Below are positions 23,077 to 30,042 of a stretch of DNA of 35,798 nucleotides, piece after piece. The notes beneath the pieces were generated by a model, which ran no database searches, was not told the DNA's origin, and saw only the letters and a list, made by a program, of their open reading frames with translations. A program made the translations under genes and the position numbers. Positions within the stretch are counted from its first letter, which is position 1; the number at the start of each line of letters is the position of its first letter. The stretch is taken from contig JANQSL010000194.1 of the NCBI GenBank assembly GCA_028284075.1, forward strand, positions 1 through 35,798, given 5' to 3'. The stretch comes from Candidatus Sumerlaeia bacterium. Its GTDB lineage: Bacteria > Sumerlaeota > Sumerlaeia > SLMS01 > JAHLLQ01.

Positions 23077-23655
23077 ATGCGATTCATCTCGTTCCTTTTG
23101 TTGTCGCTGCTTTGCGGTTGTGCGGGAGTGGCCGGCTATACGTACCACGGGCCGGAGGGCGACCGAATCTCCTGCGACTGCGGTGCGCAGGCGGGGGATA
23201 TGCGGGCCGGATTCGTTCGGCAAATCCTCGGGCGCGGCAATGCCGTCGAGATCAAGACAGAGGAAGTGGATGCTCTGTTTTGCTCTGAAGAGATGGCGAA
23301 AGAGTCGTTGTATTTGATCGGCCCGGTGATCCCGTTCATTCCGCTCTTCGGGTTTGGTGCGAACGAGGAACCTGAAGAAGCCGCTTTCGTGATCCTGAAC
23401 CGCTCGCCGGAGGCTTCGCTGGAACTGCACATGGATCGGAGTATCCGGTGGATTCGTGATCGACCGGGGGAGGGGTCAGCATTTTCTGAAGCGGGCGAAG
23501 GGACGGGATCTCTCTCCGTGCCACCGGGCGGGGTGCTCCGGATTCGCGAGCCCTGGAGTGATCGGCTCTCCTACAGGCTGACTGCCGAAGACGGGGCGGA
23601 GTGGGTTCTTCAGTTCTCCCGGAGGCGGGGAGTTTTCTTCGTTCTAACGGGTTAG
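23077..23655 (+). CDS. Small lipoprotein of unknown function
   Basis: From the ATG at 23077, with AGGA about 9 bases before it, this encodes 192 residues. The signal MRFISFLLLSLLCGC has a clear lipobox with lipid-anchored Cys15. Further cysteines lie in RISCDCGAQ and ALFCSEE. A hydrophobic stretch LYLIGPVIPFIPLFGFG (about 79-95) may be a buried strand or membrane-touching loop, and the C-terminal half is beta-rich (VLRIREPW, WVLQFSRRRGVFFVL). I do not recognise a family. It stands alone, 212 bp after the GH2 gene and before the Crp-family gene, with a palindrome next to its start. Confidence 0.72.
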   Translation: MRFISFLLLSLLCGCAGVAGYTYHGPEGDRISCDCGAQAGDMRAGFVRQILGRGNAVEIKTEEVDALFCSEEMAKESLYLIGPVIPFIPLFGFGANEEPEEAAFVILNRSPEASLELHMDRSIRWIRDRPGEGSAFSEAGEGTGSLSVPPGGVLRIREPWSDRLSYRLTAEDGAEWVLQFSRRRGVFFVLTG

Positions 23656-23833
23656 GAAATGCATTCATCATTGTCTTCGGAACTGTCGGCAGCCGTGTGG
23701 CATCCGAGAGAAGCATCAGCGTCTGAAAGCGGGCCCGTTGTTGTTTGTTCCAGTGTCCGCAGGCGTACAGATCAATCAGCATGCGGTGTTGAACGGTGTT
23801 GGCCAAGCAGCTTCATGGGAGGCGCGAAGGAAT

Positions 23834-24589
23834 ATGGCCTCAGGGGTGGCGATTCGCAAGGTCCCGGTGCCGACTGGTAATTCGCGATTTCAAGATGAAC
23901 TGAGCCGGCTTGGTTCCGGACACTTTCTTGATGGACTGGGAAGTGATGTCACGGAATCACTGTTGCCGGATGCCGAGAGATTTTGTTTTGCCAGATATGA
24001 TGTCATCGACTGCCCGCGAGCGGGCCATGACTTCGGAATGATGCTGGACGGGTATGGAAAGCTTTGCAGCCCCACGATTGACGGTAAAGAGGCGATCACG
24101 GATGTGATTGGTCCCGGCGAATGTTTTGGAGCCGTTTTTGACGCGCTTCTTCTCCCGGACGCGACGGAATCCGGTGCGTGTGAGAAATGCCAGGTCGTGG
24201 GACTGCAGGACGGAGTCGCTCTGAGAATCAGGAACAAGTCGCTGATACGACTGTTGCGGAAAGACCACTGTGCGATGCTTGGCGCCGCGAGAGAGTTTGC
24301 CCGGCGTGAGCGGTGCCTGCAGCGGCGTATATCAGTTTTGCACTATCGATGCGCTCAGGGAAAGATTGCAGGGCTGCTGATGGAACTGGCTCGGAGGTTC
24401 GGCAGAATGCACCGAACGTATGTTGTTATTGAGCCACGCCTGAGCCAGCAGGATATTGCCGGTCTTGCCGGGCTTCGCCGGGAGACAGTGAGTGAGGTTC
24501 TTGCCGAGTTTCGACAGAGAGGTCTGATTGATCGCAGCCGGAGAACAGTTCTCATTCACGATCTGAAGGGTTTGGGAAAAATTCGCTAG
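23834..24589 (+). CDS. Crp/Fnr family transcription regulator
   Basis: The ATG at 23834, with GGAGG 11 and AAGGA 2 bases upstream, gives 252 residues; the frame extends to 23738. The N-terminal half has the spacing of a cyclic-nucleotide-binding-like beta roll (FARYDVIDCPRAG, IGPGECFGAVFDALL), but the phosphate-binding RTA-type motif of true CRP is not visible, so the ligand is unknown. A long dimer helix precedes a good winged helix-turn-helix, LSQQDIAGLAGLRRETVSEVLAEF followed by RQRGLIDRSRRTVLIHD. Several cysteines occur (C-E-K-C near the middle), but the Fnr cluster pattern is absent. The c-di-GMP gene begins 27 bp after its stop, so the two probably form an operon, and this regulator may answer to or control that signal. 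Confidence 0.87.
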   Translation: MASGVAIRKVPVPTGNSRFQDELSRLGSGHFLDGLGSDVTESLLPDAERFCFARYDVIDCPRAGHDFGMMLDGYGKLCSPTIDGKEAITDVIGPGECFGAVFDALLLPDATESGACEKCQVVGLQDGVALRIRNKSLIRLLRKDHCAMLGAAREFARRERCLQRRISVLHYRCAQGKIAGLLMELARRFGRMHRTYVVIEPRLSQQDIAGLAGLRRETVSEVLAEFRQRGLIDRSRRTVLIHDLKGLGKIR

Positions 24590-24616
24590 AGTGTGGGCTG
24601 CCCAAGGAGCTGGCAC

Positions 24617-26539
24617 GTGAATTCACAGAAGACAGGAACCGCAACAAACACAAGTCTGCTGCTGGCAAATGCCGCTCGCCGCGTTGTGGGCACACGACCC
24701 GTTGAAGAGCTGGGCCGGGATTTGTGCGAGGAAGTTCGCTCCACTCTCCAGGTGGACGTCTGTATTGTGAGGGTTCTGAGAAAAGGTGAACTTGCTCTTT
24801 TTTGTTCATCGGGGATTCCGTTTCCTCTTCCCCATTCCATTCCGATCACTTGCGGCATCGCTCGCAGACTTATTGAGGATCGCGCTTCTCTTTCTTTGCA
24901 GAAAGATGATCCAGGCAGCAGTGAGCTGGCACGGTTCGAGGATGAAAGTGCGTTGTCAGCATATCCAATGGATTTCCGATCCTACTGCGGTGCTCCGCTT
25001 GTTGTCGGTGATCGCGTTTTGGGCGTGCTTGGGGTTTACACGCTGCACAAGAAACGGGAATTCACGGAGCCTGAAATGGAACAGGTGGAGTTGGTTGCGA
25101 GCCATATCGGAGTGGCTCTTGCCAACCAGCAGCTTTATCTGGAGCTTCAGGAATCCACGGAGAGGTTGCGGGTCGCACTGGATGATCAGGCGCGGCTTCA
25201 ACGTCTGTTGTCGCGCAAGGTTCTCCATGACAGCCTGACGGACCTTCCCAACAGAGCGTTGTTCCTTGAGTTTGGAAGAGAGAGAATTGCGCGGAGAGGT
25301 CCTGCCCAGGAGCCTTCCCTCGGTGTTGTCATCATTGATTACGACCGGTTTCGCAGTCTCAACGCAGGGCTTGGGCATCTTATGGGAGATTCCGTGTTGC
25401 GCGTTGCGGCGGACAGGCTGCGCTGGCTTGCGGGGAAACACTCCGCCGTCGTGGCTCGAACGGGAGGCGACGAGTTTGGCGTTCTCCTTGAAGACATGGA
25501 GGATGAAGCGGAACTGGAGGCTGTGTGCAGAAAACTGATTATCGATATGTCCGGCCGAATCGAGCTGGAAGGGCATGCGATTTATCCTTCATGGACGGCC
25601 GGAGCCGCACTGGCCCGCTCCGGCGGCGAGAGTGTGGAGGAGCTTCTGGAGAAGGCGGAGATCGCTTTGCATTGTGCCAAGCCGCGACCGTCCGATGTTA
25701 TCAAGGTCTTTCAGTCAGGAATGGCTTCATCCGTTCTTCCCGGCCTTCAGCTGGAGTCAGATCTCTATGACGCGGTTGAAAACGAGGAAATAGAGGTTTG
25801 GTATCAGCCCATTGCCGACAGCAACACTCTTTGTGTTACAGGGTTCGAGGCGCTCGCGCGCTGGAACCATCCCGCGAGAGGAATCCTTGCGGCGGCGGAA
25901 TTCATCCCGGTTGCGGAAAAGTGCGGACTTGTCGTGCGTCTTGGTGAACTTGTGCTGTCTTCCGTGCTGAACACGATGAGGGAGTGGAACAAGGCGGTGG
26001 AGTTCGACCGGGACTTTTTCGTTAGCATCAATGTTTCCTCCACTCAGTTCGAAGCGAGTGGGTTTGATCATTTTCTGATCTCATCAGTCCGGAACTCCGG
26101 CGTGCCTCGTCGAAATCTTTGCCTTGAAATCACGGAGTCCGTTGCAATGGCGGATCCTGAGCACACGGCGGAGGTGATGAGAACCTTTACATCTTCCGGC
26201 ATACGGATATTCCTCGACGATTTTGGTGTGGGTCAGTCGTCACTGGCTCAGGTTTATGACATTCCCGTCGCCGGTCTCAAAATCGACAAGTCCTTTATCA
26301 AGGCGGTGGAGGTCGGAGGAGCAAAGCGCGATGTCGTGAAGGTCGTGCGGCAGATATCCGACACTCTGGGAAGCATCGTTGTCGCGGAGGGCATTGAAAC
26401 AGACAGTCAGGTGGAGTATTGCCGGCAGCAGGGATGTCACCTTCTTCAGGGCCACCTGCTTGGGTTGCCAATGAGGGAAACGGAAGCACGTGAACTTTAC
26501 ATTGGCCGAAAAAAGAGGACCGCCGCACTTTCTTCATGA
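24617..26539 (+). CDS. GAF-GGDEF-EAL cyclic-di-GMP signalling protein
   Basis: The start is taken as GTG 24617, because AAGGAG lies 7 bases upstream; a GTG at 24593 has no such site. The 640-residue protein has a GAF sensor domain (about 15-180), a short coiled coil, a diguanylate cyclase domain and a phosphodiesterase domain. The GGDEF motif is intact at 283-287 (VARTGGDEFGVLL), preceded by DSLTDLPNRALF; no RxxD inhibitory site is seen before it. The EAL domain has EAL at 411-413 (FEALARWNHP), ITESVAM, DDFGVGQSS, KIDKSFI and VAEGIE, so it looks catalytically competent. No membrane segment or signal peptide is present. Both synthesis and breakdown of c-di-GMP are possible, with GAF ligand binding deciding the balance. 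It follows the Crp-family gene by 27 bp. Confidence 0.93.
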   Translation: MNSQKTGTATNTSLLLANAARRVVGTRPVEELGRDLCEEVRSTLQVDVCIVRVLRKGELALFCSSGIPFPLPHSIPITCGIARRLIEDRASLSLQKDDPGSSELARFEDESALSAYPMDFRSYCGAPLVVGDRVLGVLGVYTLHKKREFTEPEMEQVELVASHIGVALANQQLYLELQESTERLRVALDDQARLQRLLSRKVLHDSLTDLPNRALFLEFGRERIARRGPAQEPSLGVVIIDYDRFRSLNAGLGHLMGDSVLRVAADRLRWLAGKHSAVVARTGGDEFGVLLEDMEDEAELEAVCRKLIIDMSGRIELEGHAIYPSWTAGAALARSGGESVEELLEKAEIALHCAKPRPSDVIKVFQSGMASSVLPGLQLESDLYDAVENEEIEVWYQPIADSNTLCVTGFEALARWNHPARGILAAAEFIPVAEKCGLVVRLGELVLSSVLNTMREWNKAVEFDRDFFVSINVSSTQFEASGFDHFLISSVRNSGVPRRNLCLEITESVAMADPEHTAEVMRTFTSSGIRIFLDDFGVGQSSLAQVYDIPVAGLKIDKSFIKAVEVGGAKRDVVKVVRQISDTLGSIVVAEGIETDSQVEYCRQQGCHLLQGHLLGLPMRETEARELYIGRKKRTAALSS

Positions 26540-26602
26540 GCGGCAGTTGCCCCTTTAAACACCTGATACTGAAGCATCCGTAATTGTTTCACCACCGGGA
26601 GG

Positions 26603-27922
26603 TCAGGGACGTGCGGCACCAACGGAGTCAGCCGCGCCAAACATGGAAAGGGCATCCTTCCAGGGGTAGCGGTTACCAAACATCGTAACTGATGTGTCGA
26701 TGGTGCCCGTCAGGTTCATTCCAAGCATTGAACGCCACATGTTGGCGGGGCTCTCCCGGTCGAGATCGGTTTCTTCCGAATAACGAGCGTTCAGATATCC
26801 GTCCAGATAGGCCCTGCTCACGTCCAGTGATTTCGGGATTTCCGTTTTATTCCCGGAAACGAGGGCAATGGGAAGGTCCACCATTTCGGCGGCTGACAGG
26901 TTCAGCGACTGGTTGCTGCCGGGACTGTAAGTGAAATCAGCCGTCTTGTTGACAAAAAACGTGTTGTTGGATACACTGATCCACTCATCTTTGTTGAAGC
27001 GTGTGTGATCAATGCCACCCTTGATGTTCCCTCCCACAATATTGTGGTGAATGTTGTATCTGAGTTTTGTCATGATGCGGATACCGTATCCCATGTCCTG
27101 AAAGTCCTCAAGACGGCTCCAGGTAAACACAATGGTGTTGTTGGCGATTTCCGCTTCAGCGGGTTTGTTTCCGCTGGTTCCGTAAACCTCAATCGCCGCC
27201 ATCCTGTTTGCCACAAAAACGTTGTTCAAGATCCTCATGGTGCCGCTGTCCACGGCCGCCTGAATGCCGAAATTCGATCCGTTGACGAACACGTTGTTCT
27301 CGATGGTGACGTTGCCTCCGCGCGCTGATGAGGGAATCGACAGAAGAGGTTCGACGACGGTCGGATTCTGCCCCGACGCCTTCGCGGGTGGCAGAAGCAA
27401 TCGACCGGTCTCCACGCCTGCCGGTTTTCCTTCCGATGCATGATAGGAATTCCGCTCACCCGCATCAAAAACGAATCCATCCACCACTGTTCCATCCACA
27501 CCTCCCGTGAACTTCAACATGGCGCGGCGTGACTTTGCCGCGCTTGCATTGTCCGGCTGGAAAAGTGAAGGGTATTTCATCGGGTCTCGTTCACTGAATG
27601 TTGTGTTGAAGCCGCCGTAGAGACGGAGAGGTTTGTCGGATTCCCACGCTCCGATGCCGAAGGTACCCTTGTATCGTCCACCGGCCACAGCGATGGCGTC
27701 TCCTGCAGCGGCATTCCTGATCGCGCGATCGATGTTTTTCAGCGGAGTGTCCTTGCCACCGTCATTGCCGTTGTTGCCCGTCTCCCCGTTGACAAACCAG
27801 ACGCAGCCGTTTTGAGGACTCAGGATTTCCTCTTTTGTGGCTCCCGCGAAAGCGGTATGCGTTATCCCCATCATTCCAGCTGCCATCAGGCAGACAAATC
27901 CAGGCGCCAGTGCATCAATCAC
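26603..27922 (-). CDS. Secreted right-handed beta-helix protein (DUF1565-like)
   Basis: The GTG at 27922 has AAGGAG 7 bases upstream and opens directly into a signal peptide (MIDALAPGFVCLMAAGMMGITHTAFA), so it is preferred over an ATG at 27982. The mature 413 residues start with the DUF1565-type segment VWFVNGETGNNGNDGGKDTPLKNIDRAI, then form parallel beta-helix turns rich in NNT/NNV motifs (IENNVFVNG, ILNNVFVAN, IANNTIVFT, VSNNTFFVN). This fold occurs in polysaccharide lyases, hydrolases and surface proteins. I see no certain catalytic set, so substrate binding or cleavage remains open. The gene converges with the c-di-GMP gene and is transcribed away from the LamG-thioredoxin gene. Confidence 0.82.
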   Translation of the reverse strand: MIDALAPGFVCLMAAGMMGITHTAFAGATKEEILSPQNGCVWFVNGETGNNGNDGGKDTPLKNIDRAIRNAAAGDAIAVAGGRYKGTFGIGAWESDKPLRLYGGFNTTFSERDPMKYPSLFQPDNASAAKSRRAMLKFTGGVDGTVVDGFVFDAGERNSYHASEGKPAGVETGRLLLPPAKASGQNPTVVEPLLSIPSSARGGNVTIENNVFVNGSNFGIQAAVDSGTMRILNNVFVANRMAAIEVYGTSGNKPAEAEIANNTIVFTWSRLEDFQDMGYGIRIMTKLRYNIHHNIVGGNIKGGIDHTRFNKDEWISVSNNTFFVNKTADFTYSPGSNQSLNLSAAEMVDLPIALVSGNKTEIPKSLDVSRAYLDGYLNARYSEETDLDRESPANMWRSMLGMNLTGTIDTSVTMFGNRYPWKDALSMFGAADSVGAARP

Positions 27923-28012
27923 AATACATCTCCTTGTAGATACGGAATAAAGAAGTTCGATGGCCGCTCTTGCAGCCATCAAGGTCTGCTCGTCTACGAG
28001 GCATGCCGGTGC

Positions 28013-28036
28013 GGGGCTGTGCGTTCCCGGACAACC
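28013..28036 (-). repeat. Dispersed repeat, copy 1 (inverted)
   Basis: The reverse complement contains TTGTCCGGGAACGCACAGCCC, which matches copy 3 at 20 of 21 positions. Confidence 0.6.
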
Positions 28037-28053
28037 ACCCGAATCCTGGCAAG

Positions 28054-28093
28054 CTTGTGCCGTCTTCCGTGCTGAACGCGATGAAGCAGTGGA
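28054..28093 (+). pseudogene. Possible remnant of an EAL-domain gene
   Basis: The segment matches 25949-25988, inside the EAL domain of the c-di-GMP gene, at about 36 of 40 bases and in the same reading phase: LVPSSVLNAMKQW here, LVLSSVLNTMREW there. A TAA stops the frame soon after (28107-28109 region). Flanking sequence is at best weakly alignable. It may be a decayed gene fragment, a small local duplication or conversion, or chance. Confidence 0.35.
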
Positions 28094-28321
28094 GACCGGA
28101 GGAGTAAAACGTGACGTTGTTGTACCTGGCGCAAAAACAGATTCCTGTGTTTTTGCCGCGGGAGGAGTTCAAAATTACTACTGCATGTCCGAACTGGACA
28201 GGTTTATACTCACTTTTGAGATGCAGGCTTCTCTTGTGCCGCGCCCCGGCATGGACGTGAGTGTTTCTCAACGATATTGCAGCCCGGCATTTCCGATTTG
28301 CCGGCGAAAGAATTCTCTCCT

Positions 28322-29503
28322 ATGCGGTTTCGCATGCATCCCTTTTTGCGCTTTGCTCTGGTCTGTGTCCTGGGCCTCTTTGCCGTTGGTTCAGCCCATG
28401 CCCAGTATCGTGTTTATCACTGGTCGAGCTTCGAGGATGCGCGTCTTCCAGCGGATTATTCGCCCATCGGAAAACAATTCGATCAGATGGCACAGATTGT
28501 CGACCTGACGGCCACCACCGACGGGCCGGCAGCGTTTCGAGATCCAAAAACAGCTCATGAGACGGGCCGCTATGCGTTGTCCATTCGCTCCGACCCTGCG
28601 GTTCTCGTTACAGGATTCGGAACGGGAGTGATGCTTTATCGATCTCGTCTCGGCGCCCGGGGGAAGGCTCTCTTTCAGGCGGATTTTTTCGTCCCCGACG
28701 ACAGTCAGCCAATGACAAACATGGCGGTGCTGGCCATGGAGCCCATGAAAGAGGGGAGGAACAAACCTCGTTCGTTTTATCGGTTCGGAGTGGCGCCGGT
28801 GGGCTCAAAAGCCCGCCGCTATGTTTACTTTTCTCACATGGACGGACAGGAGTCGAAGGTCTGGGTACGCGATACGGAGATGTATAACGCGCTTTCGAAA
28901 CCGGCCTGGCACCGGTTTTCCATTTTGTTCGAGGGGCAACGCACGGTTCGATGCTATATCGACGGAGTGGAGACCTCTTTTTCTCCGATGACTGAAACGG
29001 AGCTGCAGACCATGCAGGTCGGCATCATGGTTGCCGACAACGACAGTACGACGGTTTCCTGGGTGGATAACCTTTCGATTCAGTGGGCCATGCAGGATCA
29101 TCCGCTTCCGGACGTCGTCTATGCACGTTCCTGGGCTCCGGGAGCCGGTGGGGGGGATGGACTTCCCCCCGGCGGACGATCATGGTTTACTCCTCAAGCG
29201 GGTCGTCTGGAATCCAATCGCCGTCAAACACCCATGCTGGTTTATTTGCATTCGCCAGAGGTCGCAGCGACAAAGGAACTGAACAACCTGTTTGCCACGA
29301 GTACTTCGGCACGGACCTTTCTCGACAGCCATATTCCGATCGAGGTCGACGTGAACCAGCTTTACGGTGGTTCGGTTGCCGAGCGGCTGGGGGTCTATCG
29401 CGTGCCCACATTGATCGTCATGAATCCTGACGGATCCGAAGCTGGACGGACAACTTTTGTCGAGGGAAACAGCTGGAGCGACATTCTCGGCGGATTGCAG
29501 TGA
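28322..29503 (+). CDS. Secreted LamG/concanavalin-like protein with thioredoxin-like C-terminal domain
   Basis: The 393-residue protein starts at ATG 28322 (a second ATG is at 28334; no strong ribosome site decides) and has a signal peptide cleaved near AHA-QY. Residues 30-265 look like a concanavalin/LamG jelly roll: WHRFSILFEGQRTVRCYIDGV and VGIMVADNDSTTVSWVDNLSI are typical late strands. After a Gly/Pro-rich linker, residues 300-393 form a thioredoxin-like domain close to that of the kelch proteins, with LGVYRVPTLIVMNPDG (cis-proline P362). The active-site region reads SPEVAATKEL, with no cysteine. This shows the same C-terminal module coupled to a different binding domain, in a distant gene. 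The function is unknown; a scaffold or recognition role outside the cell is the simplest reading. Confidence 0.83.
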   Translation: MRFRMHPFLRFALVCVLGLFAVGSAHAQYRVYHWSSFEDARLPADYSPIGKQFDQMAQIVDLTATTDGPAAFRDPKTAHETGRYALSIRSDPAVLVTGFGTGVMLYRSRLGARGKALFQADFFVPDDSQPMTNMAVLAMEPMKEGRNKPRSFYRFGVAPVGSKARRYVYFSHMDGQESKVWVRDTEMYNALSKPAWHRFSILFEGQRTVRCYIDGVETSFSPMTETELQTMQVGIMVADNDSTTVSWVDNLSIQWAMQDHPLPDVVYARSWAPGAGGGDGLPPGGRSWFTPQAGRLESNRRQTPMLVYLHSPEVAATKELNNLFATSTSARTFLDSHIPIEVDVNQLYGGSVAERLGVYRVPTLIVMNPDGSEAGRTTFVEGNSWSDILGGLQ

Positions 29504-29520
29504 AATCGGAACGATTTCAC
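29500..29520. terminator. Perfect 9-bp hairpin at the stop of the LamG-thioredoxin gene
   Basis: GTGAAATCG-GAA-CGATTTCAC overlaps the TGA stop codon (29501-29503). There is no T-tract, so it may end transcription weakly or protect the mRNA end. Confidence 0.5.
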
Positions 29521-29554
29521 AGTGCCATGTTCGTTGCACGAGAATGATGCCGGC

Positions 29555-29590
29555 CATTGTCCGGAAGCGCACAGACCCTCGCGGGCTGTG
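29555..29590 (+). repeat. Dispersed repeat, copy 2
   Basis: CATTGTCCGGAAGCGCACAG with a following CC-TCGCG segment matches copy 3 (29935) at about 27 of 33 positions. Confidence 0.6.
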
Positions 29591-29934
29591 ATGTATCTAC
29601 TCAGTTTCGTTGTGCGAAACCATCAGCGGGTCTTGAACTGCAAAGGAGTTCGAAAGGAACAAAGAGTTTTTCCCTTCTTTGCTGAAGCACTTTCGCAGTC
29701 ACCGCCCGGGCGGCGGAAGTGGCTTTGGCGAGTGTTATCGCTGCCAGGCGGTCGGCTTGAGTTGTCGGCAGTATGGACGCGATGACACCAGGGATTCGTT
29801 TCTCCTGTGGCTGACCGGCGGCTTCTGATGAAGTCGCCGGTCCGCTTTTGGCAAATCCCATCGTGGTTCGTGTCCGTGTGGCCAATGGCCTCCGAACATC
29901 CTTCTTCTCCGGCTGAGTTTCGCCGGAAAGTATT

Positions 29935-29970
29935 CATTGTCCGAGAACGCACAGCCCTTCGCGTGCGGTT
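29935..29970 (+). repeat. Dispersed repeat, copy 3
   Basis: CATTGTCCGAGAACGCACAG is followed by CCCTTCGCG. Direct orientation to copy 2, inverted to copy 1. Confidence 0.6.
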
Positions 29971-30042
29971 CGTCTCCAAATGATCCGGGGACTGGAGTGT
30001 CCTCGATGTCTGCTTCATGCAGGCGGAACGTGGAGACGTGGA

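Larger units (their letters stand above)
27923..28321. other. 399-bp intergenic region with one repeat copy and a 40-bp EAL-like match
   Basis: No gene is convincing here. It must contain the promoters of the divergent beta-helix (minus) and LamG-thioredoxin (plus) genes. It also holds one copy of a dispersed repeat (28013-28036) and a segment (28054-28093) nearly identical to part of the EAL coding sequence. Confidence 0.6.
29504..30042. other. 539-bp intergenic region with two direct copies of a dispersed repeat
   Basis: I see no gene; minus-strand frames of 94 and 131 residues here have low-quality, Arg/Ser-rich composition and no family resemblance. Two repeat copies are 380 bp apart in direct orientation (29555 and 29935). 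The second ends about 70 bp before the RTX-like gene and may mark or flank an insertion. Confidence 0.6.

Noticed and set aside
23336-23806. Minus-strand frame of 156 residues beginning MANTVQHRMLIDLYACGHWN
   Set aside because: Its first third looks somewhat protein-like, but the rest is antisense to the lipoprotein gene and low in quality. No start signal or family was recognised.
29601-30018. Minus-strand frames of 94 and 131 residues in the 539-bp gap
   Set aside because: Composition is Arg/Ser/Thr-rich, the two frames overlap each other, and no start signals or families are apparent.
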